A DNA stretch of 39,651 nucleotides from an uncultured Prevotella sp. GTDB lineage: Bacteria; Bacteroidota; Bacteroidia; Bacteroidales; Bacteroidaceae. Made by a program: the position numbers and the translations under genes. Shown one piece after another: positions 14,566-23,266 of this stretch; the first letter of the stretch is position 1, and each line of letters opens with the position of its first letter. The notes beneath the pieces are model-generated. The model had not been told where the DNA came from. It did not search any database and was given only the letters and a program-made list of their open reading frames with translations. The stretch spans positions 1 through 39,651 of the forward strand of contig ONAK01000017.1 in the NCBI GenBank assembly GCA_900315765.1. Direction: 5' to 3'.

Positions 14566-17298
14566 TTATTTAATGTCAATGCGGAGATTATTGCCGTCTA
14601 TAGTTATATCTCGGCAGAAGTTTCGCAGAATTGTCACGGCTAGATCATCACGTTCAGCATCGAAGGCACCGCTGCTGATGGCCTGCTGACTCTTTATGCT
14701 CAATTGCAAAGAGTCGTCACGTTCTGTATACGATAGTGTGAGAACCGTATTAGGGCTGATGACTCTTCCGCCAGAACCAAGGATTGCAAGTGATTCGTCT
14801 ATCACATGAAGCACATTGGTAGTCCTCTGGTGCGACAGGTTGTATTGATGGCAGAACTGTTCCATCTGCGACATCATGGCAAACCAGTCGAAGTACTCAC
14901 TCTCGATGATAAACGTCGTCTCATGTATCTGCTGGATGAACTGCTTAGTGCGTTCACGCTGTGGGTTGTCGAAGAGCTGGTCGGGCGTGCCGTCCTCATA
15001 TACCACACCATCGGCAAAGAACAGCACTCGGCTACTAACCTGACGAGCAAAACGCATCTCATGGGTTACCACAAGCATCGTCATGCCTTGGCGCGCCAAA
15101 CGGGTCATCACACCAAGCACCTCGTTCACCATCGTTGGATCGAGCGCCGAGGTGGGCTCATCAAAGAGCAGTATCTCTGGCTCCATGGCCAATGCACGGG
15201 CAATGGCTATACGCTGTTTCTGTCCACCAGATAGTTGTTCGGGCAAGGCTTCAGCACGCTCTGCCATACCCACCATCTGCAACAATTCGAGAGCTCGCTT
15301 TTCTGCATCCTCACGGCTCTTACCAAGAAGCAGCATGGGTGCCAAGCACAAATTATCGAGCACCGACATGCCGTTGAACAGATTGAACGACTGGAATACC
15401 ATGCCCATTCGGCGACGAAGCATAGGCACATCGGCATCGGGCAACAAGATATATTGCCCATCAATAAGAACGCTTCCACTAGTGGGCTGCTCAAGCAGAT
15501 TCAGGCATCGCAGGAACGTACTCTTTCCCGTACCCGACGGACCGATGATGGATATCACCTCGCCCTTATGCACATCAAGGTTAATATCGCGCAGCACATC
15601 AAATGAACCATAACTCTTCTTCATACCAGAGATGCGGATGATAGGAGAATCGGCGCTCGGCTTTGCCGCTTGGCTTGTCCAAGAAGGTGAGGAGGTGAGA
15701 GGGTGAGAAGACTTGCGGCGAATAAACAGCCAAGCACATCCACCAATAATAATAAGTACAGCCACAATCCATCCCCAAGGAGTGTCAGCCTCAGCAGTAT
15801 CTGACGACTGCAAAGGATTGGTAAGTATACCTGCTTCGCCTTTTCGCGTAATCATCACTATATGCGAATCCATATATCCATCGGAGAATAGCACCTGTTT
15901 CTGTCTTTCTTCTGTACAACTGATGGCTCCCATGGCCATATCAGCTTTACCAGTCTGTACTGCAGGTATCTGCGCAGCAAAGTCCATTACAAGAAACTCC
16001 AGTTGCCAGTTACGTCGATTGGCCCACTCCGTCAGAAGATCCGGTTCCATACCTGATAGTTTTCCAGAACAGATGAAATTTAACGGAGGCATAGCCGGAT
16101 AGGTTGCTACGCGCAGAATACGCCCCGTGCCTCGCTGTTGAGGGAGTGTCATAGCTGTTGGGTCTTCAGACTTCTGCCAACGATCGTATATCTTCTGATA
16201 GGTTCCATCACGACGTATGTCAGCCAAAAAGCTATTGAAGTCCTGTTGTAACTCTGCATTGTTCAGTTTGAAACAGGCTCCAATCGGAATAGGCGAGAGT
16301 CCCGAGCTAACAGAGTCAACCTTTGACATCAGATCTTTACTGAATATCAACGTCAGACTTTCTTCTCCTACAACATCGACCTTGCCATTCTTTAAAGCTG
16401 CCAACATATCGGTAAGGGTAGCCATGCGCAATATGTTGGCATCGGGTGCCATATTGGTTACAGCTATATCCTGTATACTGCCGATAATTACAGCTACGTT
16501 TTTCCCTTTAAGTGCCTTGAATACAGGTGGAACATCTGCCAGGTTGGTGGTATTGGCAGTAGTATCCTCATCGTTAGCCGACAGCATTCCAGCTCCTCCA
16601 AACAACACCAATGCCACAACAGCAGCAATAGCCTTCATTCGTTTGCCCTGTACAAGACTCTGCAGTAATATTCCGATGAGCCAAGCCATCAAAAAGTAAA
16701 TAATGGCCGTCACAATAAGCGGGAAGAAGGCATCGAATGTTCGCGAACGTATCAGGTCGGAAGCTCGCGTCATATCAGACACAGCTATATATCCCACGAT
16801 ACTCGTACCCTTCAACAAACTAACAATCTCGCCCTGATATACAGGCAGAACCGACCTGATGACCTGAGGCAGAATAATCTTGAAGAAAGTCTGCCTCTGC
16901 GTGAAGCCTAATGCAAGTCCTGCCTCGGTCTGACCTCGGTCTATGCCCTGAATAGCAGTGCGAAGCATCTCACTGATGTAGGCAGCAGTGTTCATGGCAA
17001 ATGTAACAATGGCTACCACTATGCCCGTAGCATCTACCGGTGCCATCACCACATAATACATAATCATAAGCAACACCAGCACTGGTGTGCCGCGCATCAG
17101 GTCGATATACACATTGGCTATTTGCCGTAACCATGCTCGGTGGTTCATACGCATCCAGCACACCAGACCGCCGAGTATTGTTCCTAATACTGCTGCACAC
17201 AGAGTAATAATAAGAGTTACCTGCAGACCGTCAAGAATCATCTGATATCGATCCTCGGCTATCAAATTATTGTAAAAACTTTCAACTACGCTATTCAT
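14566..17298 (-). CDS. Single-chain polar amino-acid ABC importer with anti-sigma-like C-terminal domain
   Basis: The protein has 910 residues in one unbroken frame. 1-217 is a HisM/GlnP-type permease (EAGLALGFTQRQTFFKIILP). A membrane helix at about 222-240 leads to binding-protein sequence. 265-378 resembles the second lobe and tail of SBP_bac_3 (LKGKNVAVIIGS, ALKNGKVDVVGEE, RRDGTYQKIYDRW). 393-485 resembles the first lobe (RILRVATYPAMPPLNF, ADMAMGAISCTEERQKQVLF). A second helix at 508-527 returns to the cytoplasm. 553-790 is a GlnQ-type ATPase: GPSGTGKS, LSGGQ (689-693), LLFDEPTSALD, His745. 795-910 is an extra domain that looks like a degenerate RsbW/HATPase (VIDESL where a catalytic Asn helix would be). 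It follows buk by 52 bp. Transport of a polar amino acid is inferred from the family. Confidence 0.88.
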   Translation of the reverse strand: MNSVVESFYNNLIAEDRYQMILDGLQVTLIITLCAAVLGTILGGLVCWMRMNHRAWLRQIANVYIDLMRGTPVLVLLMIMYYVVMAPVDATGIVVAIVTFAMNTAAYISEMLRTAIQGIDRGQTEAGLALGFTQRQTFFKIILPQVIRSVLPVYQGEIVSLLKGTSIVGYIAVSDMTRASDLIRSRTFDAFFPLIVTAIIYFLMAWLIGILLQSLVQGKRMKAIAAVVALVLFGGAGMLSANDEDTTANTTNLADVPPVFKALKGKNVAVIIGSIQDIAVTNMAPDANILRMATLTDMLAALKNGKVDVVGEESLTLIFSKDLMSKVDSVSSGLSPIPIGACFKLNNAELQQDFNSFLADIRRDGTYQKIYDRWQKSEDPTAMTLPQQRGTGRILRVATYPAMPPLNFICSGKLSGMEPDLLTEWANRRNWQLEFLVMDFAAQIPAVQTGKADMAMGAISCTEERQKQVLFSDGYMDSHIVMITRKGEAGILTNPLQSSDTAEADTPWGWIVAVLIIIGGCAWLFIRRKSSHPLTSSPSWTSQAAKPSADSPIIRISGMKKSYGSFDVLRDINLDVHKGEVISIIGPSGTGKSTFLRCLNLLEQPTSGSVLIDGQYILLPDADVPMLRRRMGMVFQSFNLFNGMSVLDNLCLAPMLLLGKSREDAEKRALELLQMVGMAERAEALPEQLSGGQKQRIAIARALAMEPEILLFDEPTSALDPTMVNEVLGVMTRLARQGMTMLVVTHEMRFARQVSSRVLFFADGVVYEDGTPDQLFDNPQRERTKQFIQQIHETTFIIESEYFDWFAMMSQMEQFCHQYNLSHQRTTNVLHVIDESLAILGSGGRVISPNTVLTLSYTERDDSLQLSIKSQQAISSGAFDAERDDLAVTILRNFCRDITIDGNNLRIDIK

Positions 17299-17350
17299 AG
17301 TTCCACTTATTCTTTAGTATTAATATTTAATCCGAAAAAACGATAAATCA

Positions 17351-18421
17351 TCACTTATATTCCTTGGCCTTACGCTTGCCACGCAGAACAGCAAGAGCAT
17401 TAAGAGCCAAAGCCTCCATCTCGTCTTCGCCAGGGAAACAACGAATGGGCGCCAGGAACCCTACTCTCTTTCGAATGCGACTTACTACATATTCACTACG
17501 TGCTAATCCGCCGGTAAGCAGTATGGCATCAATCTGTCCGCAAAGCACGGCCGACTCCGATGCGATAGTCTTTGCCACATGGTATATCATAGCATCAAGA
17601 ATCAATCGGGCATGCTCGTCGCCATAATCCTCTATGCGACGGATAATCTCCTTAACATCATTGGTGCCAAGGTGAGCATTAAGACCGGCCTTACCGGCAA
17701 TGCGCTTCAGCAACTGTTTCTCATTATACTTACCACTAAAACAGAGACGAATCAAGTCGGCTGCTGGTAATGAGCCAGCGCGCTCTGGCGAGAAAGGCCC
17801 CTCGCCGTCAAGAGCATTGTTTGCATCAACGGCCCGTCCTTTTTCGTGTGCAGCCACAGATATCCCACCTCCCATATGACAGATAATCAGATTAAGATCC
17901 TCGTACTCCTTACCTATCTCAGAAGCATAGCGTCGGGCTATGGCTCGCTGGTTCAGGGCGTGCCAGATACAGATTCGGTTCATCAGTGGCGAGCCTGATA
18001 TGCGAGCATAGTCGTTAAGTTCATCAACCACTCCAGGATCGGCAATAAACGAGCGACATCCAGGGATGGTGGCAGCTATCTCGTGGGCTATCAGGCATCC
18101 CAAATTACAGGCATGGTTATGCAGGGCTATACCACTGTGAGTATCACGAATCATCAGGTCGTTAATCTCATATACACCACCCTCAAGAGGCTTTACCAGT
18201 CCGCCTCGACCTATCACGGCATCAAAATCTACAGGTATATCGGCCTTCTGCAACTCGTCGAGCACTAACTGGCGACGATAGTCCTGCTGTTCAATCACAT
18301 CATCAAAGCCAGCAAGGTCATCAGGTGAGTGTACGATATTACGGACGAGAACGGATGTCTCGTCATCAAACACGGCCATTTTAGTAGATGTAGAGCCTGG
18401 GTTGATAACAAGTATCTTCAT
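17351..18421 (-). CDS. buk: Butyrate kinase
   Basis: The protein has 356 residues, the usual length. ASKHA-fold motifs are present: MKILVINPGSTSTKMAVF (phosphate 1), the acetate/butyrate kinase GRGGLVKPLEGGVYE region, HMGGGISVAAH (phosphate 2) and LLTGGLARSEYV (adenosine). It phosphorylates butyrate reversibly; in the catabolic direction it makes ATP from butyryl phosphate. The start overlaps the end of ptb by 4 bp (ATGA type), so the two are translationally coupled. In Bacteroidales this pair may serve branched-chain or short-chain acyl-CoA conversion and not main butyrate production; that is inference. Confidence 0.95.
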   Translation of the reverse strand: MKILVINPGSTSTKMAVFDDETSVLVRNIVHSPDDLAGFDDVIEQQDYRRQLVLDELQKADIPVDFDAVIGRGGLVKPLEGGVYEINDLMIRDTHSGIALHNHACNLGCLIAHEIAATIPGCRSFIADPGVVDELNDYARISGSPLMNRICIWHALNQRAIARRYASEIGKEYEDLNLIICHMGGGISVAAHEKGRAVDANNALDGEGPFSPERAGSLPAADLIRLCFSGKYNEKQLLKRIAGKAGLNAHLGTNDVKEIIRRIEDYGDEHARLILDAMIYHVAKTIASESAVLCGQIDAILLTGGLARSEYVVSRIRKRVGFLAPIRCFPGEDEMEALALNALAVLRGKRKAKEYK

Positions 18422-19254
18422 ATAGCAGCCAGAGCCAGAGAGTAATACTTAGAGTCAGGACTGTCGGCACGCGAAGGCAACACACAACAGCACTGGGTGC
18501 CCTGAAGCACACCTGCTGTCTTAGCGTAGCCAAACAACGTCAGCGTCTTGTAGAACACGTTACCAGCCACGATATCAGGGAATATCAGTGCATCGGCCTG
18601 TCCGTCAATCACACTGTGGATACCTTTTTCACGCAGACTTACCGAGTCGAGCGAGGTTTTAAGATCCAATGGACCATCGATGATGCAACGTCCGAACTTT
18701 CCCGTCTGAGCCTCAGCGATGATTTCGAGATAGTCAACGGTATAAGGGAATGTCTTGGCACTCACCTTCTCGGCACAATGAATCAACGAGATGCGCGGTT
18801 CCTCGATGCCAAGGGCATGACAGATATAGTTTACATAATGAATCTGCTGGCGGCGCTGAGCCTCGGTAGGCACAGGAATAACAGCGGCATCGGTGAAGAA
18901 CAACAGTTTTTCGTACTTAGGTATCTCGGCCATAGCCACATGCGTCAACACATGGCCTGGGCGCATAATTCCATGTTCCTTATCTAATATGGCGCGCAGC
19001 AGCACATCGGTATTGATCAGGCCCTTCATCAGGATGTCGGCCTCACCATTCTTACATAAGGCAACAGCACGGCGGGCACACTCGTCTTTATCGTCGCCAT
19101 CCACATAGATCGGCTCGATGAATCCCATTTCCTGTCCTTTTTCTATCGCATAACGGGTACTGGCATCATTGGCACAAACCACTGCCACACGCTTTTTGTC
19201 ACCTCTCTGCTGGAGGAAGACAATCATATCGTTCAGATTTCTAATTGATTGCAT
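18418..19254 (-). CDS. ptb: Phosphate butyryltransferase (phosphotransbutyrylase)
   Basis: The protein has 278 residues. It belongs to the phosphate acetyl/butyryltransferase family: VAVVCANDASTRYAIEKG at the start, ADILMKGLINTDVLLRA, the LTHVAMAEIPKYEKLLFFTD core, and the C-terminal PDIVAGNVFYKTLTLFGYA (family signature near the CoA/phosphate site). It exchanges CoA for phosphate on butyryl-CoA and feeds butyrate kinase, encoded directly behind it. It is the first gene of a probable four-gene unit (ptb, buk, ABC importer, REC-PP2C) and has its own promoter, which overlaps that of the divergent GH95 gene. Confidence 0.94.
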   Translation of the reverse strand: MQSIRNLNDMIVFLQQRGDKKRVAVVCANDASTRYAIEKGQEMGFIEPIYVDGDDKDECARRAVALCKNGEADILMKGLINTDVLLRAILDKEHGIMRPGHVLTHVAMAEIPKYEKLLFFTDAAVIPVPTEAQRRQQIHYVNYICHALGIEEPRISLIHCAEKVSAKTFPYTVDYLEIIAEAQTGKFGRCIIDGPLDLKTSLDSVSLREKGIHSVIDGQADALIFPDIVAGNVFYKTLTLFGYAKTAGVLQGTQCCCVLPSRADSPDSKYYSLALAAI

Positions 19255-19284
19255 AGGTCATTCAAATTTTTTTGTTTTATGCCG

Positions 19285-19315
19285 CAAATATACAAACTTT
19301 TTCGTATCTTTGCAA
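19285..19315 (-). promoter_or_regulatory. Promoter of ptb-buk
   Basis: On the minus strand, TTG (19315-19313), 20 nt, TATATTTG (19292-19285). The ATG of ptb is at 19254. Confidence 0.65.
19305..19312 (+). promoter_or_regulatory. -7 element of the GH95 gene
   Basis: TATCTTTG lies 18 nt before the ATG at 19331. No clear -33 element is seen. It overlaps the spacer of the divergent ptb promoter, so the two promoters may compete. Confidence 0.5.
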
Positions 19316-19330
19316 GCAGAAACCGATAAA

Positions 19331-21721
19331 ATGAAGAAAATTATGAGGAATTACCTACTATTATCAGCAATACTGTGCCAAATTGCTATGGCTCAAGAGC
19401 AGGCGCCAATGGTGCTACAATATGACAGGCCTGCCACTTATTTCGAGGAATCACTACCTATCGGAAACGGCAAGCTTGGAGCACTGATTTATGGCGGAAG
19501 CGATGATAACGTAATTTACCTGAACGACATCACACTGTGGACGGGTAAACCCGTTGATCGCAATTTGGATGCCGATGCCCACAAGTGGATACCTGATATC
19601 CGCAAGGCACTTTTCAACGAGAACTACGCTCTTGCCGATTCGTTGCAGCTGCACGTTCAGGGACCAAACTCACAGCACTACCAGCCATTAGGCACATTGC
19701 ACATCAAGGACTTAGGACTTGGTGAGATAAAAGATTATCAGCGCTCGCTGAATATCGATTCGGCCATTGTTCGCGACACCTACAAACGAAACGGACGTCT
19801 CATCACCCGCGAATATTTCGCCTCGAACCCCGACAAGCTGATAGCCATCCGCCTGCGTGGTGACATCAACTGTCGGATAGCGCTGACAGCACAAGTGCCT
19901 CATCAGGTAAAAAGTACATTAGGTCAGCTTACTATGACCGGTCATGCTACAGGCGACCCACAGGAGAGTACCCACTTCTGCACGATGATTAGCGTGAAGA
20001 CCGACGGCGAGATGGCTGCCAGCGACTCATCGCTCACCATCAGTAAAGCTAAAGAGGCTATCATCTACATCGTCAACGAGACCAGCTTTAACGGATTCGA
20101 CAAGCATCCTGTACGAGAGGGAGCCAACTATCTGGAGATGGTGACCAACGATATATGGCACACTCAGAACATGACGTTCGATGAGTTCTATGCACGCCAT
20201 CTGGCTGATTATAAATCAATCTACGATCGCGTTAAGCTGAGATTATCTTGCCCGGCTAGCCACGCTAGCCAGACTAGAGAGACAAGGGAAACCAGCCTAA
20301 CTACCGACCAGCTGCTACTGGATTACACCAACGGCAACAACCACTCTACCTATCTGGAGGAACTGTATTTCCAGTTTGGCCGCTATCTGCTGATTTCCTG
20401 CTCGCGCACCAAGAATGTGCCAGCTAACTTGCAGGGACTCTGGGCGCCACAACTCTGGTCGCCTTGGCGTGGAAACTATACGGTAAACATCAATCTGGAA
20501 GAGAACTACTGGCCCGCCTTTGTAGCTAATATGGCCGAGATGGCCGAGCCTCTCGACGGATTCATCGCAGGACTGGCTGCAAACGGAAAGTACACCGCCA
20601 AGAACTATTATAACATTGCCGAAGGCTGGTGCTCAAGTCACAACAGCGACATCTGGGCGATGACCAACCCTGTGGGCGAGAAGAACGAGAGTCCTGAGTG
20701 GTCAAACTGGAACCTTGGTGGAGCATGGCTTGTAAACACACTCTGGGAGCGCTATCAGTTCACTCAAGATAAGGAATATCTTAAAAACACAGCCTACCCG
20801 CTGATGAAAGGTGCAGCCCAGTTCTGTCTGCGTTGGCTCATTGAGAACCCCAAACAGCCTGGAGAACTTATCACAGCCCCAAGCACATCACCCGAGAACG
20901 AGTATAAAACCGACAAGGGGTATCACGGCACCACCTGCTATGGCGGTACTGCCGACCTAGCCATCATCCGTGAACTGTTTATCAACACCATCGCTGCTGG
21001 AAAGATTCTCGGACAGAAGAATAAAGAGATGGAGCAGGCACTGGCAAAGCTACATCCTTACACCATTGGCCATATGGGCGACCTGAACGAATGGTACTAC
21101 GACTGGGACGACTGGGATTTCCAGCATCGCCATCAGAGTCACCTCATCGGTCTCTTTCCTGGCAATCATCTTACTGATGCTACACTACAGAAGGCAGCAG
21201 AACGCTCGCTTGAGATAAAAGGCGACAAGACTACAGGTTGGAGCACTGGCTGGCGTATCAATCTGTGGGCCCGACTGCACAATGCCAAGCAGGCTTATCA
21301 CATCTATCAGAGGCTGCTTACCCCTATTGCCCCACGAGGCTCAAAAGGTGCTATCTGGAAGAGTTGGCATAAGGGTGGCGGCACATACCCCAACCTGTTT
21401 GATGCGCACCCACCATTCCAGATTGACGGAAACTTTGGTGGCACAGCTGGAGTGTGCGAGATGCTGATGCAGTCGACACTCAAGGACAATCAGGCAACCA
21501 TCGAACTTCTGCCAGCAGCGCCTGAGGCGTGGAAAGAGGGACACGTTAGCGGTCTCTGTGCCCGTGGCGGATACGAGGTAAGCTTTGAATGGAAAAATGG
21601 ATATGTGCGCCATTGTACCATCAAAGCCAAGAAATCAGGAACCATTACCTTATTATATAATGGTCAGCAGAAGACTGTAAAGTTCAAGGCAGGACAAACT
21701 CAGAACATTAAAACATGGTAA
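19331..21721 (+). CDS. GH95-family glycoside hydrolase (alpha-L-fucosidase-like), secreted
   Basis: I chose the ATG at 19331 (796 residues). The frame is open from 19169, but that stretch covers the promoter and the divergent ptb gene. MKKIMRNYLLLSAILCQIAMAQ is a signal peptide with an AMA-Q cleavage site. The N-terminal beta domain starts LPIGNGKLGALIYGG. The catalytic (alpha/alpha)6 barrel has NINLEENYWP (the Asn pair of GH95), TSPENEY (the general acid Glu) and QIDGNFGGTAG (Asp). These match the catalytic set described for the Bifidobacterium enzyme AfcA. Fucosidase and alpha-L-galactosidase activities both occur in GH95, so the substrate is open. There is no SusC/SusD pair nearby. The end overlaps the AraC gene by 7 bp. 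Confidence 0.92.
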   Translation: MKKIMRNYLLLSAILCQIAMAQEQAPMVLQYDRPATYFEESLPIGNGKLGALIYGGSDDNVIYLNDITLWTGKPVDRNLDADAHKWIPDIRKALFNENYALADSLQLHVQGPNSQHYQPLGTLHIKDLGLGEIKDYQRSLNIDSAIVRDTYKRNGRLITREYFASNPDKLIAIRLRGDINCRIALTAQVPHQVKSTLGQLTMTGHATGDPQESTHFCTMISVKTDGEMAASDSSLTISKAKEAIIYIVNETSFNGFDKHPVREGANYLEMVTNDIWHTQNMTFDEFYARHLADYKSIYDRVKLRLSCPASHASQTRETRETSLTTDQLLLDYTNGNNHSTYLEELYFQFGRYLLISCSRTKNVPANLQGLWAPQLWSPWRGNYTVNINLEENYWPAFVANMAEMAEPLDGFIAGLAANGKYTAKNYYNIAEGWCSSHNSDIWAMTNPVGEKNESPEWSNWNLGGAWLVNTLWERYQFTQDKEYLKNTAYPLMKGAAQFCLRWLIENPKQPGELITAPSTSPENEYKTDKGYHGTTCYGGTADLAIIRELFINTIAAGKILGQKNKEMEQALAKLHPYTIGHMGDLNEWYYDWDDWDFQHRHQSHLIGLFPGNHLTDATLQKAAERSLEIKGDKTTGWSTGWRINLWARLHNAKQAYHIYQRLLTPIAPRGSKGAIWKSWHKGGGTYPNLFDAHPPFQIDGNFGGTAGVCEMLMQSTLKDNQATIELLPAAPEAWKEGHVSGLCARGGYEVSFEWKNGYVRHCTIKAKKSGTITLLYNGQQKTVKFKAGQTQNIKTW

Positions 21722-22599
21722 AGAAACAAAAGACATTGATACTCGATTCCGACCTTTCCAAGGCACAGGCTTGGGAAGGCTCGGTATCGCTCGATAACGA
21801 TCTGATGCTGTCAGACTGTATCAACAAGGCCCCCATGCCCAAAGACCCACGAAAGATGACATTCATCCTGATAGGTCTCTGCACAAAGGGCCAGCTGAGA
21901 TACCGTATAGACGGCAAAGAACAGGTGATAAACGAAGGTGATATACTGATAGTCAGCGAGCATCAGGTGATAGACGGCTACAAGCCATCGCCAACGATGG
22001 AGGGATTGTGTATCATGATGAGCGTCAATTTCTTCCACGAGATTATCAAGTCTGTTCACGATGTAAGTTCGCTCTTTGTCTTTGCCAGAACCCAACCTGT
22101 TTTGAAACTTGAGCAGAGAGAGTGTGATGTGTTTAAAGAGTTCTTCTATGTTATCAAGAAAAAGATAACCGACACGAACAATTTCTTCAGGAAGGATCTG
22201 ATTCGCACGTTGCTGTTGGCTATGTTCTACGATGTTGGCAACATCATCTATAGGGTAAGGAACTTTGGCGAGGTTCAGGTGCCTTCAGAAAAACTGTTTA
22301 CCCGATTCCTGCGATTGGTACAGACAAACTGCAAGCGCGAACGTCGCGTTAGCTGGTATGCCCAGCAACTTTGCATATCACCCAAGTATCTGTCGCTGGT
22401 GGTAAAGCGCATCAGCGGACGTACGGCCCTTGAATGGATTGAGAACTACGTCACTATGGAGTTACGAGTGGCACTTAAGAACTCAACAAGGTCGATTAAG
22501 GAGATTGCTGAGGACATGAACTTCCCCAACCAGAGTTTCTTAGGTAAATACTTTAAGGAACATGTGGGCATGACACCCTCAGAATACAGGAAATCATAG
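21715..22599 (+). CDS. AraC family transcriptional regulator
   Basis: The protein has 294 residues. The N-terminal part is a cupin-like sensing domain (CTKGQLRYRIDGKEQVINEG, DILIVSEHQVI). The last 100 residues form the double helix-turn-helix domain: VSWYAQQLCISPKYLSLVVK, then IKEIAEDMNFPNQSFLGKYF and the closing HVGMTPSEYRKS, all typical. The ATG lies inside the last codons of the GH95 gene (7-bp overlap), so the two are co-transcribed and the regulator probably controls that gene or a related sugar locus. The end overlaps the convergent DUF3109 gene by 6 bp, with no room for a separate terminator. Confidence 0.93.
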   Translation: MVKKQKTLILDSDLSKAQAWEGSVSLDNDLMLSDCINKAPMPKDPRKMTFILIGLCTKGQLRYRIDGKEQVINEGDILIVSEHQVIDGYKPSPTMEGLCIMMSVNFFHEIIKSVHDVSSLFVFARTQPVLKLEQRECDVFKEFFYVIKKKITDTNNFFRKDLIRTLLLAMFYDVGNIIYRVRNFGEVQVPSEKLFTRFLRLVQTNCKRERRVSWYAQQLCISPKYLSLVVKRISGRTALEWIENYVTMELRVALKNSTRSIKEIAEDMNFPNQSFLGKYFKEHVGMTPSEYRKS

Positions 22600-23226
22600 G
22601 TAGCCTTGCTTCTTCAGCTCGTCTACCATATCCAACAATTCCTGATACCACGCTTCGCCAAATCTGCGGATAAGCGGATCGCGAAGGAACTGATAAAGTA
22701 GGAGATTCTCCTGGATACCTTTAGCGATGGCCATCTTGCATACACTCCAACGGTTGTAGTTAAGTCCAACCAGACCATCGCCAAGTTTCTTTTCGCGAAT
22801 AGGATATAAAGCACAACTAATAGGCTTGCAGAAACGGGATTTTCCTGCTCTGTAAGCCTTTTCTAATGCACACAGACAGCAATTTTTAATGGGCAGATGG
22901 GTATTCCAGTCCTCTATGTCGCCATAATAGGTAAACACACAGTCCTTTCCACCAACAATGCTTGTAACCAAGTCACCTTCCTTATCGGTATATGCCACAC
23001 CCTGTTTGTCGATGACAGCCTGAGCCGAAGCCGAGAGATCATCCCAAACAGTATCAACACACTCTTCAATCTCAGCTATTTCCTCCATCGTCACAGGAGC
23101 TCCAGCATCGCCTTCAACACAGCATTCGCCTTTGCAAACGCTAAGATCACAACAAAATTTCTCCGTCAGGATTTCCGACGAGAGCAACACATCACCTACT
23201 TGTATAATGGGAGGAAGAGTATTCAA
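22594..23226 (-). CDS. DUF3109 family cysteine-rich protein
   Basis: The protein has 210 residues and is rich in cysteine. It has the family start KFCCDLSVCKGECCVEGDAG, then KDCVFTYYGD, IKNCCLCALEKAYRAGKSRF, CKPISCALYPIRE and WSVCKMA. The pattern resembles YkgJ/zinc-or-iron-sulfur-binding proteins (C-x6-CC type), so metal binding is likely, but no reaction is known to me. It is the last gene of the minus-strand run gpmI, HD hydrolase, ung, DUF3109. It is separated from ung by 40 bp holding a tandem A+T-rich repeat. The ATG at 23226 fits the start of the family. Confidence 0.9.
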   Translation of the reverse strand: MNTLPPIIQVGDVLLSSEILTEKFCCDLSVCKGECCVEGDAGAPVTMEEIAEIEECVDTVWDDLSASAQAVIDKQGVAYTDKEGDLVTSIVGGKDCVFTYYGDIEDWNTHLPIKNCCLCALEKAYRAGKSRFCKPISCALYPIREKKLGDGLVGLNYNRWSVCKMAIAKGIQENLLLYQFLRDPLIRRFGEAWYQELLDMVDELKKQGYL

Positions 23227-23231
23227 GATTA

Positions 23232-23259
23232 ATTGAAAATTGAGAATTGAAAATTGAGA
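23232..23259. repeat. Two tandem 14-bp A+T-rich repeats between ung and DUF3109 gene
   Basis: ATTGAAAATTGAGA occurs twice without a break (23232-23245, 23246-23259). Similar CAATTTTCAATT strings lie between sufC and sufD. Confidence 0.7.
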
Positions 23260-23266
23260 GGTATGA

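Noticed and set aside
19169-19330. Longer N terminus of the GH95 enzyme
   Set aside because: This stretch is the promoter and the coding start of the divergent ptb gene. The signal peptide begins at 19331.
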